From positions 393,124,249 to 393,188,248 of the forward strand of contig NC_061510.1 of NCBI RefSeq assembly GCF_022539505.1: a DNA stretch of 64,000 bases, written 5' to 3'. Numbering within the stretch: the stretch's first letter is position 1; every line of letters begins with the position of its first letter. Under the pieces are notes generated by a model. That model was not told the origin of the DNA and did not search any database. It was given only the letters and a program-made list of their open reading frames with translations. This stretch comes from Lolium rigidum. Its lineage: Eukaryota; Streptophyta; Magnoliopsida; Poales; Poaceae. The position numbers and the translations under genes were made by a program. Below, in pieces: positions 10,281 through 21,103 of the stretch.

Positions 10281-11780
10281 GCTCGCGGGGAGATGCAAAC
10301 ACAGCCTATTTTCACGCAGTTGCCAACGGCAGACGAAGGAAATGCAACATTTCAGCGCTAGTCACGGACAGCGGGACGATTACGGACCCGAAGCTCATCC
10401 AACAGCATGTTTATGATTTCTACAGAAGCCTGCTTGGCTCGTCAGCTACAAGGATGTGCGGGTTGGCGCTAGACACCTGGGATAGGTGTAGTCGGGTCTC
10501 AGAGGAGGAGAATGTGAATCTGGCTCTCACCTTCTCTGAGACTGAGCTTGATGCCATCGTTAAAGACATGAAGACAGATACCGCCCCGGGCCCGGACGGT
10601 TTCCCAGTTGTCTTCTTCAAGAGATTCGCGCCGCAGGTCAAGGCTGGGTATTTTGCACATCCTCAATGACTTTGTGCTGGGGCGCATTGACATTTCTAGG
10701 CTCAACTTTGGAATTCTGTCGCTTATTCCGAAAGTGCCCGGTGCGGATCAAATCACACAATACAGACCAATTGCACTGATCAATGTAATCTTTAAGATTG
10801 TTTCTAAGGCTTACGCATCTAGGTTGGATCCGGTTGCTCATAGGATCCTTTCTCCCAATCAAACTGCCTTTGTCAAAGGAAGAAATATCCTCGACGGTCC
10901 GCTGACGCTGCTAGAAATCATTCACGATTTGAGACAGAGAAAGCATAATGGGGTGCTTCTCAAGCTGGACTTTGAAAAGGCATACGACAGAGTGAACTGG
11001 GACTTCTTGGGGGAAGTTCTCCGTTGCGTTGCAAAGGTTTCGATGAAGGATACATCCATAGGATTTTACAACTTGTCTCTGGGGGACAAACTGCTATTTC
11101 TATCAACGGTGAAGTGGGGCCGTTTTTCAGAAATTTGAGAGGGGTTCGCCAGGGAGACCCCCTTTCACCGCTGCTTTTCAACTTCATTGGTGAGGCCCTG
11201 TCCGGTATTCTTTCCGCGGCTTCCAAGGCCGGACACATTCACGGTCTGGTTCCACACCTGTTGCCCGGGGGCGTCTCCCATCTTCAGTATGCGGACGACA
11301 CGCTTATCCTCATCCAAGGTTCGGATGAGGATATTGCCAACCTTAAATTCCTGCTGATGTGCTTTGAGGATATGTCGGGGCTCAAGATCAACTATCACAA
11401 AAGCGAGGTCTTTGTGCTGGGTCAGCGGTTCGAAGAGCGGACTTCAATTGCTGACAAGCTTAACTGCAAACTTGGCTCCTTCCCCTTCATTTATCTGGGC
11501 CTCCCTATCTCGGACAGAAAGCTAACCCTAGAGCAATGGCTCTTTCTGGTGCGGAAACTCGCCACAAAAATCGAACCTTGGTTGGGAAGGCTGATGTCGT
11601 CAGGGGGACGACTTATTCTTTCCAATGCATGCCTAGACAATCTCCCGATGTTTGCGATGGGCCTGTTCCTCCTCCATGATGGGATTCATGCGAGGTTTGA
11701 TTCTCATCGCTCTAAGTTCTTTTGGGAAGGAGCGGGTCCGAAGAGGAAGTACCACACGGTGAGTCGGCCAACTTGTTTGT
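10281..11780 (+). pseudogene. LINE ORF2, reverse transcriptase domain
   Basis: Three frames joined by two shifts give the RT domain (PF00078 type): GDANTAYFHAVANGRRR, TAPGPDGFPVVFFKRF, then ILSLIPKVPGADQITQYRPIAL, LLKLDFEKAYDRVNWDFL, then VRQGDPLSPLLFNF, the catalytic YADD in LQYADDTLIL, and GLKINYHKSE. The shifts lie at about 10648-10652 (one extra G) and 11021-11030 (a GTTGC doublet). The frame ends at a TAG near 11780, where one T is extra in CTTG. All catalytic RT motifs are present across the frames, so the enzyme was complete before these breaks. Confidence 0.9.
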
Positions 11781-12872
11781 AGACCCAAGGAATTTGGAGG
11801 GCTAGGGTTACTCAATACCAAAAAGATGAATGTGGCACTGATGTTGAAGTGGGTTTGGCGACTATACCAGGATGAGGACACGATCTGGGCTCGCATCATC
11901 CGTGCTAAGTATGTGGACGCCTCTGACTTGTTTGCGGGATCAGGTCAGGGGGGCTCCCCCTTCTGGAAAAGTCTTCACAAAATCAAGAACCTCTTCAAGG
12001 TAGGAGCAAAGCACAAGGTGCGGAACGGCATTAGAACCAGCTTCTGGAAGGACTGGTGGTGGGGAAGGGGCCCCCTTCTGGAGTCCTTTCCTTTGTTATT
12101 TGCCATTTGTGATAATCAAGAGACTTCGGTCGCTGATGCGCTGTTTCAAGACAACCTGCAAGTCCGTTTTCGCCGATCTCTGGATCAGGAGGGAGTGCGG
12201 CAGTGGGAAGATCTTCACAGAAGTTTGGCTGCGGTGACTCTCACAACGGGTCAAGACGAGATCTCTTGGCACCTGGAACAAAACGGATCATTCTCAGTGA
12301 GATCCATGTATGCCATGCTGTCGAAGGGTACGACGGTGGCGCACTTCAAAGACCTGTGGGAAGCTTCGGTTCCGCTAAAAATCAAAATCTTCTCCTGGCA
12401 GTTAGCCCTGGATAAGCTGCCCTCGGCACAGCAGATCCTTACTCGTCATGGTCCGTCAAACGGCCTATGTGCCCTGTGCGGTGCGCCGGAGGACGTTAGC
12501 CATATCTTCTTCTCCTGCTCTTTGGCGATCTTCGCGTGGTCAGTCACGCGCCAGCTGCTCGGGTGCAACTGGCGCCCCTCGAATTTTGCCCAGTTCCATG
12601 ATATCCTGTCTAGCTTCTCGGGTTACCCCAGAAAGTTGTTGTGGATCCTTTTTCTTGCCCAGTCTTGGGCGCTGTGGCATGTGCGCAATAAACTTGCTAT
12701 TGAAAAGAAAATTATCGCTAACCCAGCTGACATCGTTTACAAAATCATCATTTTTTTTGCAGCTGTGGAGCCTAAAATGCAAGTCAAGAGAAAGGGAGGG
12801 CTTAAACTGGATGGTGCGCGAGCTAAGGGAGCTGTACGCGTCTCTAAGACCAACGACATCTTGATGGAGTAG
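11781..12872 (+). pseudogene. LINE ORF2, C-terminal zf-RVT region
   Basis: After the break, the frame reads VCRPKEFGGLGLLNTKKMN and continues through the usual tail: WARIIRAKYV, SPFWKSLHKIK, VRNGIRTSFWKDWWWG and DEISWHLEQNGSFSVRSMY. It then reaches the reverse-transcriptase zinc-binding segment KIKIFSWQLALDKLPSAQQI, GLCALCGAPEDVSHIFFSC (Cys/His pattern CxxC...HxxxxC) and FLAQSWALWHVRNK. The protein stops with TAG at 12870-12872. This region binds nucleic acid in plant L1 elements. Confidence 0.9.
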
Positions 12873-13091
12873 TCCGTGCCAGGGTGGGATGCCTGGGATG
12901 GTCTGGAACTCATGAAGACCGCCTTCTTTTATGCTGTGGAGTGCTCTATCGTCTTGTAGCTTGTTAGAAACTCTGCGTATGTGTGTGTTGGCGAAGCTGT
13001 AATGCCCAGCAGTTTGTATCTAAACCTGGCTACCTTGATGGCTTTATTAATTTAAAGTCGGGCAAATCTTTGCCTATTATCTAAAAAAAAA
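12873..13091 (+). other. LINE 3' UTR and poly-A tail
   Basis: About 210 bases of non-coding sequence end ...GCTTTATTAATTTAAAGTCGGGC...ATTATCT followed by nine A residues (13083-13091). The AATTTAAA-rich end before the tail is typical of grass LINE 3' ends. Confidence 0.85.
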
Positions 13092-13862
13092 TTGTTGAAC
13101 TAAGCCGTCACCCGACGTCAACCGCGGCTATAATGGGAAACATCTTGACACGCTGCGGTTCGGGAGCTCGCCATAACGACTTCTTCATCAACTACGTCCA
13201 CCTCATTGACCGCTACTATTCTACGTGGATCAAGCCAACCAAATTCGTCAACGACGACCATCCGATAAAAATAATCAGATCGAAACAAGCTTCAACTGCT
13301 TCACCATGCACCATGCACAGTCGCCACGCTCGGGGGTCGCTCGTGCATCACGGACTTGATATATTCGGGAGCTCGCCCGTCGACTGCCTTGCTCGGTTGA
13401 CCGCGCCCGTCGTCGCGCACTCTTCTTACTCGGGGGCTCGCCTGCTGCGGACCCGATATTACGGACTCGATATATTCGGATGCTCACCCGCAGTGGATCG
13501 GCTATGTCAACCGCGTCCTCTTCATCGGCCACGTCAGCTAGGCGCCGCGTGGATTATCTTGGATGGTGCAATTATTTCGACTGCGCCTGCAGAACTAAAT
13601 GTTCCCCTTCCTTTCGCCACACCCGATGATTGGGGAGGCGCCATTACATCGTTACCTCCAGTACTCTCGGTGGATTTATTTTCCCCGAATCGGTATATTT
13701 ATTTTCTTCATCATCTATGACTACTCGATGGACTTATCTTCTTCGGCTCTGGATATATCTTCTCCCGATGCACTCTCGGGTTGGTGGATTCATCATCTGG
13801 AATATTCAATGGATATCATCTTATTTAATATCGACCCGGTGCGATCCCATCGGGAGCGCTAG

Positions 13863-14110
13863 AATTGCTCGGGGGCTCCTGGAATATCTTCGAACTATTG
13901 CGGTTACTCTCATCGGGAGCGTTGGTTCGTTGGAATTCAAGAAGATTTGAATACTATTACTCCCATCGGGAGCGCCGGTTCGCTGGAATTGCTCGGGGGC
14001 TCCTGGAATATCTTCGAACTATTGTGGTTACTCCCATCGGGAGCGCTGGTTCATTGGAATTCAAGAAGATATGAAGACTATTACTCCCATCGGGAGCGTC
14101 GATTCGTTGG
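13863..14110 (+). repeat. Tandem repeat, about 125-bp unit, two copies
   Basis: The unit starts at attgctcgggggctcctgga (13863 and again 13988) and carries an inner motif gaattcaagaagat plus cccatcgggagcg. Copies differ by scattered substitutions, and a partial third copy follows to about 14110. Confidence 0.75.
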
Positions 14111-14233
14111 GCGCTGGTTCACTGGAATCCACGCCGGAATTCAAGAAGATATGAAGACTTCTTATACCTGAAATTATCATCTAAAAGCCTCTGAAAATAC
14201 GAGTGCTGCAATGGATGGTAATCAACAGGGACA

Positions 14234-14545
14234 TTGCTCTTTTCCTTTGCTATAGATGCCTCAAAGAGTGCCGCAGATAGCAAGGATAATGGAAAAGTCT
14301 CTGTAATTACGAGTGCTATGATGCAAAGACAACGGAGACCTTGCTCTTTTCCTTTGCTATAGATGCCTCAAAGAGTGCCGCAGATAGCAAGGATCATGAA
14401 ACAACGGAGACCTTGCTCTTTTCCTTTGCTATAGATGCCTCAAAGAGTGCCGCAGATAGCAAGGATCATGAAACAACGGGGACCTTGCTCTTTTCCTTTG
14501 CTATAGATGCCTCAAAGAGTGCCGCAGATAGCAAGGATCATCAAA
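14234..14545 (+). repeat. 72-bp tandem repeat, three regular copies and one outlying copy
   Basis: Units begin ttgctcttttcctttgctat at 14234, 14341, 14413 and 14485. The last three are spaced exactly 72 bp (24 codons). The first is separated from the second by an extra 35 bases. Because 72 is a multiple of three, the repeat is open in one frame (FAIDASKSAADSKDH repeated), but there is no other sign that it is translated. Confidence 0.9.
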
Positions 14546-14942
14546 CACGTACGAAAACGACCCACGCTCGATACTTTAAATTACAGAAGTATCAAATAGC
14601 GACGGAGTCATCGGCAGATCTAGTGCCACCGATCTATTCGGGAGCTACTGTCAAGTCATGCGTCGGTTGAAAGCAAAGTTGCACATAAAGGGTTTAGCAA
14701 GACCCGCAACACGAGCTGATCACTCAAATAATTTGCTGCCGATAAATTTACAAACAATGGCATCAACGATGCTCAAGGTGAATTAAGGATTGCCCCTTGA
14801 AATAAACAACAATGTGTCAACGACACCTGAAGAAAACTATAAACATCGAGTTGCTCTACTTGTATCTACTCACGGTTACAAGCATCAGTGCCCAGACTCG
14901 GGGGCTACTTCCATTGGGAGCACTAGACGCGGACCCGATAAA

Positions 14943-15069
14943 ATCATCGGCAGCTCTGGGCCATCATCCAAATCATCGGATCCTCTGGGCCATCATCCAA
15001 ATCATCGGCTCCTCTGGGCCATCATCCAAATCATCGGCTCCTCTGGGATATCATCCAAATCGTCAACTC
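14943..15069 (+). repeat. 29-bp tandem repeat, four copies
   Basis: The unit ctctgggccatcatccaaat plus catcggctc recurs with ctctggg at 14954, 14983, 15012 and 15041, an exact period of 29. The last copy is slightly degenerate. Confidence 0.9.
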
Positions 15070-15510
15070 CTCTATCAGTGAAATCATCAGAGATATCGAC
15101 ATCATGTTCTCGGAACGCGAGGACATGTACGGTATTTGACTTAGCATTTTTTACACCCTATACATAACTATTTCATATTTATCTACAGGCTCGGGGGCTA
15201 CTCCCATCGGGAGCGCTTGTCGCGCACCCGATAAAAATATGGCAACCTCGCCAACAAAGAAGAATAAAGTTGAAGACATTGGCATCAACAATCAAGATCT
15301 TCGAGTAGTACAACTTGAGTCTATGCGTGGCTGCAAGCACCCGCCCATAGACTCGGGGGGTTACTCCCATCGGGAGCGCTTCGCGCACCCGACGTAAAAG
15401 CAACTTCGACTCTACATCAAGCACAAGATTCAACAAATGATCAAGACATTCGGCGAAGACAACTTTAGTCCCTGCCCGAAGCTTCACTTCGGCCGGACAC
15501 TCGGGGCTAC

Positions 15511-15989
15511 CGACGTGGGCATAACCCTTGGGTACTCGACATTGCCATACCCGGTGCAAACTATGAAGCTGGACCAGCACAAGGACTCAACAAGCTGGAC
15601 CTGCACGCGCCTCAACTTGGACTACAAGGAAAGAAGACTCCAATACGAATCCTACTAGGACTCTTGTAAACCCTAGCTTGGCTGATATATAAAGCCAGGC
15701 AGGGGCACCCCTTAGACACAAATAATCAGAAGCATAATCATAGAGGCGACACGCCTAGACACCGCAACCCGCGGATTAGAACTAGACTAGATCCAACAAC
15801 TCCGCCTATGATGGCCCCCTGTACACATATATTCATATAGTGGATTGCTAGCAGGACGTAGCGATCCTCCACCGTGGGGACGTGAACCTGGGTACGTCGT
15901 GTACTGCCTTGCTCCCGGAACTTCCGTCATCGCCTTTCTCTAAAACCCAAGCCCCTCATGGTGGGCATTGCCGAGGAACCGCCTCGTCA
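15511..15989 (+). mobile_element. 3' LTR of element 3
   Basis: The LTR ends GCCTCGTCA at 15989. Its start is placed at CGACGTGGGC (15511), directly after the CTCGGGGCTAC purine tract. The expected TG has become CG, and TGACG...CGTCA would then be inverted ends. A TATA-like box, TATATAAA, lies at 15686-15693. The match to the 5' LTR begins at 15605, because the 5' copy is truncated. The flanking bases GCCTT at 15990 are the likely target copy. Confidence 0.7.
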
Positions 15990-17505
15990 GCCTTTTCAGT
16001 TTTCAAAAAAATAAAAGAAAATGGTAGAAAATTCAAAAAAAAATCCTTTGAAATTCCCATGTATTATGTCATCTAGTTTTAGTGAAAATTTTAAAAAATG
16101 AATTTTGATATATTATGCAAAATGGCATCATATTTCGGTAAAACGGGATTTCTGGTTGCATACGACCTTCGATGAAAAACTTTTTCGATAAAACAAGATC
16201 GGAAGACTCAAGATTGTAGTCGATAGGTTTTCTGGTTTTGTGTGTGTGTCGCGAGACGACGTGGTCGGAGAGGTAAAGAAAATATACCTGGTTCAGCAAA
16301 ACCGATAGTACCAGTGCTGAGTGCGGTAGTACCACTACCGCCTTCAGCACCAAGTACACGTCAGCCTGGAATCTCGTGGCGGTACTACGGCTCCCTTACA
16401 GGACCGGTAGTATCGGTCGAGGTACTGTTGGCGGTACCGCCTTTTGGGAAATGCTTGCAGAGAGCATGCCGGTACCTTGACGGTACCTGAACCGGCACTA
16501 CCGCTTGAGTCACCAGAAATGGTGAAACGTGATAGTACTGCGCAAGTACCGGTATGGTACCGGTCATGCAAACACGGCGGCACCTCCATCCTTGGTACCG
16601 CAATGGTACCGGGTAGGGGGTCAAGGGCTCCCATTGACCATGCCGGTACCTTGACGGTACTGGCACCGGTTGAGCCCCACGGGTCCCTCACAGAAGGCCT
16701 ATGATCGACCGAAAGCGGTAGTACCGCTCACCACAACGGTAGTACCGGTTGAGCGGAACCAGAGGATAATAGTTGGATTCGTGGACCCCTATAAAAGGGT
16801 GTCTTCTTCCCCAGCTCGAATCAAGTCTTTTCTTATGTCTCTCTTCCATTGTTGTTGAGCTCAAATCTTTAGGATCTCCCTCCCCGTCCATCCAATCAAG
16901 CCCAAACTTTGAGGAGTGGTGGAGGAGATCCCGTTCTATAGTTACACCAAAAAGATTTCATCAATCCCACCTAGTCCTTTGTGGATATTGTTGTTAGGGT
17001 TCCTATTGTGGGATCTGTTGCAGATGAGCTCCTATGGAGGCTAGCTTGGAGTTGTGCTAGCCCCATAGGGTGTTGGGAGCCTCCGGTGTCATGGAGCTCG
17101 CCCCAACCTTGTGAAGGAATCGCCGCCTCAACCGGCCTCGATAGTGGAGAAGGGAAAGCTCCTTCGTGGGGTTTTCTCGAGGAACAAGATGAGGCATCTG
17201 CGGCCATTGGACCTTTGTGGTCCACACCTCCTCAACGCAGATGTACTCCCTCTCGCGGGAGGAACCGCGAGAAACATATCACGTCTCGCCTCTACTACCG
17301 CTCGGTTGTTTCGCTTCCTCCCTACCCGCTCATATATTGCTTTACTTGTTGTTTTGCATAGCATCATATTAGGATCATCGTAGTTGCTAAAGTTGCCACC
17401 TTTACTTCCGCATCGCCTAAAACTGAAAAAGCACTAAAATTGGATTAGCTACCATTCATCCCCCTCTAGCCGCGCCACGATACATTCACCAAGCACTCCA
17501 TGGCG
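15990..17505 (+). mobile_element. Probable copia-type LTR or fragment
   Basis: No gene is seen. The first 250 bases are A/T-rich. From about 16300 to 16760 the sequence is dense in short palindromes such as CGGTAGTACCG and GGTACC. A TATA-like box (CTATAAAAGG) lies at about 16790, followed by a pyrimidine-rich leader. The end carries the phrase CATTCATCCCCCTCTAG near 17453-17470, a form I associate with grass copia LTR 3' ends. No clear TG start, primer-binding site or target duplication was found, so boundaries are open. Confidence 0.4.
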
Positions 17506-17860
17506 TTTTTTTTGAGAGACAATATGTGTTCTATTTCATTCATAACAGGTCATACAGGACACGTACGCATACACGAGAAGACACTGGAAACCCAGTTGTC
17601 CACACACACTTACACAAAGAAACCCAAAAGAGAAGAAATAACAAAATGGTCCCTAGGATCCTTTGTGCAGCAAACCATCAATCGCTACCCGTCTTCGAAG
17701 CCGCCGAAGAAAAACCACCGGAAGAAGGGCATGCGAAAAACCTCGAACCCAAGCCTGGCGCGGCCCCCTTGCTGTCCAGCAGCTTTGTGGACCTCAGAAA
17801 AGGCTCGCTGGCGGCGAAGCCTATGTCTTTGTGGCGCATCGGCCGGGGGCAGACCCCGAG
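17506..17860 (-). mobile_element. 3' end of a reverse-transcribed sequence with poly-A (minus strand)
   Basis: A run of eight T at 17506-17513 is the complement of a poly-A tail. On the minus strand, sequence leading to it reads like a 3' UTR (…AATGAAATAGAACACATATT…). This suggests a truncated LINE or processed transcript inserted in minus orientation. It has no recognisable protein, and the far end is cut by the LTR starting at 17861. Confidence 0.4.
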
Positions 17861-18250
17861 TGACATAGGCATCCCGAATGGGCCTGCCGAATAAGGTACC
17901 CAGGGATAACTAAAGGCCCATGACCCGAAGATTACAAAGTCCGGAAGCCCAATAAAGCATCGATATGGAAGATGGGGATAGATTAGGAATAAAGAGATTT
18001 GTAATTGTACGAGACGAACTCAAAGAGTCTCTCGCTATTTTGTAACTTGTACGATACGAAAGCCTCGGCTCCACCTCCTATATAAGGGGGAGCCGAGGGA
18101 GAAAGAATGATTGGTTTATTGTCAACACAAACCCTAGCTTTTAGCAGTCGAGCACATTTTTGGCTGAAACCTTTCAGATATACTTACCCTCTACTTTCCG
18201 TGAAACCCTAGTCTACAATCTGTAGGCGTTGACAACTTAGAACCTTGTCA
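17861..18250 (+). mobile_element. 5' LTR of element 4
   Basis: It has a TGACA start and TGTCA end, which are inverted ends. A TATATAA box lies at 18079-18085 in a CTCCTATATAAGGGGGA context. The LTR lies directly before the primer-binding sequence. The start is inferred from the inverted ends, since no second copy is in the window. Confidence 0.55.
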
Positions 18251-18296
18251 ATTGGCGCCGTTTGTGGGAATTGGAAGCGACAAGGAGCTGATCTCG

Positions 18297-20285
18297 ATGG
18301 CATCGACAACATCTTCAACATCATCGGTAGCAAGCAACACGATGGACGGAGGTAAACAGATCAAAACTGGTCTTGTTGATTTTGTTCCTCACCCTCCCGC
18401 CCATGTGGATGCATATGTGTATCTGGAAGAGTCAATGGAGATGATGTTCGGGAGCTTCCACTTCCGCGTCGGGAAAGAAGGATCGCATCGTCTCACGGTA
18501 CCGATTTCTTTGGGACTGTTAGCGGCCGATTCCGATTTCTCGGGAGCATCATCATCGTTCGAGTCAGGCGACGAAGAGATCTCGCCGTCAAGCTTCATAA
18601 TGCCCGCTACAAGCGGAAAACTCGCTGACATGTTCGGCAGCATGTCCTTCAGGTCGTATACAGACTCAGATCGGAGCAGCGAGTCGGAAAGTGTCGACGG
18701 CTTTGACTTCATCGATAGATCTACTTCTATTCAGGAGGTCTTCTCCGATCTATATGACGGTGTCACCGACCCTGAAGAGGAAAACAAAGCTACAATACAT
18801 CATCAGGTCTGTGCAATTGGCGAATCAAGCCACCAAGAAGACGAAATATCAGAGGCTTTCGATGATTTGGGAAATCCATACATCGATCCCGCTGATATTA
18901 CACGAGGATTAGGAAATAAATACGTCGGGTCCACACCTCGCGAGAAATTACAACTTCCGCAAGCAGCTTGGGACAGAGCATCAAGATCCACGAATGGCAC
19001 AGAGCCGATGACCACCACAGCCACGGTAGAAGAGCTGCAATCATATCAATATAGACTCGCCCGTCCTGGACGAGAGCTTGAAAAACAAAGAGTGGTACTT
19101 GAACAAAGAAAAGCTGCAGCCTCTGCGTCAAGCGCACGTACAGCTGAATTAAGTCGACAATCAGGAACTTTCAGAGATAACCACAGAGCAGCACGTGCAA
19201 GAGGAAGATCTCGACTGGCGCATATACCCGACAATGAGCGAGAGCATCTGATCCAGAACCTCAACATGTCTTTTATGTCGATAGATACAAGAGGGAACAT
19301 CATCCTGAAAACACCGGAAGCTGGATACATGGCGACTCAAGCCTTCATATTGGCATCTAGGCCACCTCCTGGAGATCCCAGAGAAGCACTGTATCAGATG
19401 GCCATGGCGGGAGTTGGAGCCATGGGAACAGCGTCCGCAAGCTCAGGCACACCACAACCTGAAGTGCTCCAAAGGCGAAATAGTCCTCGACCCGCCACGG
19501 TGGCGCGAGATCCTCCACGAGCGGATGAGGCAAGAAACATAGAGGCACAAGCTCGAGTTGACAGAGCACGTGAAAATAGGTCCAGGCAACACTCGCCAGA
19601 AGTCGACGAACAAGATATGTGTGGACTCCCCTGCTTTACTCGACGAGTTCGCAGAGCGCGGGTTCCTTCTGGCTTCAAGTTGCCCGATAGTTATAAAAAG
19701 TTCGACGGTTTGCAAGAACCAGAGGACTGGTTAATCAACTACCTGGAAACATTGAAATTGTTGGGTGGCACAAGAGCAACGGCTATGCAGAGCATCCAAG
19801 TTCATCTTAGCGGAGCCGTAAGATCATGGATAAAGAATTTACCAGTAGGATCCATCGACAGCTGGGAAACCTTCGAAGACTTGTTCGAGAAAAATTTCCG
19901 GTCCACGTGCAAGAAACCCGCATCCGTAGAGCAGTTAAGGGGCTGCAAGCAAAAGTATGGCGAGCCAATGAGGACGTACATTCAGCGATGGAACATCATA
20001 AAAAACTCGGCAGAAAACGTATCCGACGAAAGAGCAATAGATGCATTTGTCGCGGGAATCCAAAGGAAACACTTAATCGAGGACTTGGGTAGATCCAACC
20101 CGAGGACAATAGCAGAGCTTATGGATATAGCGAATTGCTGGGCAGATGGAGAAGATGTCGTGCAAAATAAACGGCATAGATCACCCAAGGAGGATCGCAA
20201 TAGAAACAATAATCAAAATAGGCGACGATATTCTCGCCAGTACTCAGATTACGACGGTCCCAGCCAAGTGGCGGCTGGCTTCTGA
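18297..20285 (+). CDS. Gag polyprotein of Tat-like element 4
   Basis: The ATG at 18297 (MASTTSSTSSVASN) is preferred over reading from the primer-binding site. The 662-residue product has an acidic Ser-rich N-terminal half, then a Gln/Arg-rich coiled stretch near residue 260-330. The Retrotrans_gag capsid domain (PF03732 type) follows at about residues 465-605. It contains LPDSYKKFDGLQEPEDWL, VHLSGAVRSWIKNLPVGSIDSWETFEDLF and MRTYIQRWNIIKNSAENVSDERAIDAFVAGI. A basic tail (RHRSPKEDRNRNNNQNRRR) would bind RNA. The frame meets TGA at 20283-20285 but stays open afterwards in the same frame to the insertion at 20682, so the TGA is probably a nonsense mutation. The element as present has no pol. 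Confidence 0.85.
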   Translation: MASTTSSTSSVASNTMDGGKQIKTGLVDFVPHPPAHVDAYVYLEESMEMMFGSFHFRVGKEGSHRLTVPISLGLLAADSDFSGASSSFESGDEEISPSSFIMPATSGKLADMFGSMSFRSYTDSDRSSESESVDGFDFIDRSTSIQEVFSDLYDGVTDPEEENKATIHHQVCAIGESSHQEDEISEAFDDLGNPYIDPADITRGLGNKYVGSTPREKLQLPQAAWDRASRSTNGTEPMTTTATVEELQSYQYRLARPGRELEKQRVVLEQRKAAASASSARTAELSRQSGTFRDNHRAARARGRSRLAHIPDNEREHLIQNLNMSFMSIDTRGNIILKTPEAGYMATQAFILASRPPPGDPREALYQMAMAGVGAMGTASASSGTPQPEVLQRRNSPRPATVARDPPRADEARNIEAQARVDRARENRSRQHSPEVDEQDMCGLPCFTRRVRRARVPSGFKLPDSYKKFDGLQEPEDWLINYLETLKLLGGTRATAMQSIQVHLSGAVRSWIKNLPVGSIDSWETFEDLFEKNFRSTCKKPASVEQLRGCKQKYGEPMRTYIQRWNIIKNSAENVSDERAIDAFVAGIQRKHLIEDLGRSNPRTIAELMDIANCWADGEDVVQNKRHRSPKEDRNRNNNQNRRRYSRQYSDYDGPSQVAAGF

Positions 20286-20682
20286 GGAAGTAGTGGAGGA
20301 AATCATCGGGAGGACTACCAGAGAAGTAGTGAGCAGCGCGGTGAGCATAGGGATGCGCCAATTTCCAGCAGGCAAAATAATCGACCAAGATTTCAAAGGC
20401 CATACAATATCTCACCCAAAGATCTTCTAAACGGATCGTGTCAGATGCACTTTTATCTCGACAATGATGGGAAGAGACAGTCAGGCCATCTTCAGAAGGA
20501 CTGCCGAACTTTTCAAGCTCTGCATGGATATGTGGGGCATGCCAACGCACAAGCAGCGAGCAGGGAGCGCGTACACGGGACAAGGAGTGAAGTACACCTG
20601 CCACCTCCACACGCAATCACTAGCTCAAACCAACATCAGTTGCAATTGGCGGTAGCTCCAACCAACAATGGCCCTTACATTG
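20286..20682 (+). pseudogene. Gag continuation of element 4 behind a nonsense codon
   Basis: This is the same frame as the gag above and is open from 20286 to the LTR junction. It contains CQMHFYLDNDGKRQSGHLQKDCRTF, a Cys/His cluster of the zinc-knuckle kind placed as expected after the basic tail. The LTR starting at 20683 cuts it. Confidence 0.7.
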
Positions 20683-21103
20683 TGTAACATCCCAAATTTT
20701 CAAACAAAGAAGAAAATAAATTTCCTTTTTCCAAAAATTGGAGCCAACAAAAACTTTAATTAAATTGAGTTTGGTGCATAGTGATCATGCATATATGTGA
20801 ACTTTTGCCATGATGCTTGTTTGAAGTGTTCACCAATACTCCTAAACCCTAAACCTTGCTCTTTGAAGTCAACAAGAAACAAAATAAAAAGAAAACAAAA
20901 TAAAAGAAAAAGCATATGAGAGCAAATAGCCATTTTTGCAAATAATGCACTATGCCATATTTACTTTGCCAAAATGGTTGGAAACCATTAGTAAACTTAA
21001 CCTAACCCTCAAGGAACCCAAAACAATGACCTTTGGTCAAAGGAAAAGAAAACAAAATAAAAACATGAATTCACATGTGAGGCTTATGGCCATTTTTGCC
21101 AAA

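Larger units (their letters stand above)
8985..13091 (+). mobile_element. L1-type LINE (RIL), 5'-truncated, inserted in element 3
   Basis: The unit holds the end of ORF1, a complete but frameshifted ORF2 (endonuclease, reverse transcriptase, zf-RVT tail), a short 3' UTR and a terminal poly-A at 13083-13091. That order is diagnostic of plant L1 elements. The 5' boundary is approximate, set where ORF1-like sequence begins, and I could not find a convincing target duplication. Four reading-frame shifts and an altered endonuclease residue make this copy inactive. Confidence 0.85.
13092..15510 (+). other. Element 3 inner region, non-coding, repeat-rich
   Basis: No conserved protein is seen. The word (C)CCATCGGGAGCG recurs at least eight times (near 13847, 13907, 13963, 14033, 14087, 14923, 15206 and 15368, two copies with one mismatch), often after CTCGGGGGCT. 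Three tandem arrays are listed separately. The stretch just before the 3' LTR contains CTCGGGGCTAC, the likely polypurine tract. One 109-codon frame (14341-14670) is simply the in-frame 72-bp repeat. Confidence 0.6.
7902..15989 (+). mobile_element. Element 3: non-autonomous Tat-like LTR retrotransposon carrying a LINE insertion
   Basis: A truncated 5' LTR (7902-8286) and a 3' LTR (15511-15989) match almost base for base over about 385 bases, which implies recent insertion. The primer-binding region ATTGGCGTCGTCTGTGGGAA at 8287 is of the Tat-lineage type. The inner part (8287-8984 and 13092-15510) has no gag, protease, RT or integrase, only small ORFs and tandem repeats. A LINE of about 4.1 kb is inserted within it. 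The 5' LTR is truncated because gypsy element 2 inserted into it at 7901/7902. Confidence 0.75.
17861..20682 (+). mobile_element. Element 4: Tat-like gypsy element, 5' LTR and gag, interrupted at 20682
   Basis: The 5' LTR is taken as TGACATAGGC (17861) to ACCTTGTCA (18250). The primer-binding region ATTGGCGCCGTTTGTGGGAA and a long gag follow. A second retroelement LTR (TGTAACATCCC) breaks the sequence at 20683, and the rest of element 4 is not seen before the window ends. It is the outermost layer of the nest that fills the right part of the window. Confidence 0.75.

Noticed and set aside
8900..13110. Target-site duplication for the LINE
   Set aside because: No repeat of the bases after the poly-A tail (TTGTTGAAC) was found near the 5' junction; the short GTTGTT match near 8965 is too weak.
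13863..15069. CRISPR-like regular repeats
   Set aside because: The repeats are contiguous tandem arrays with no unique spacers, in a plant retroelement.
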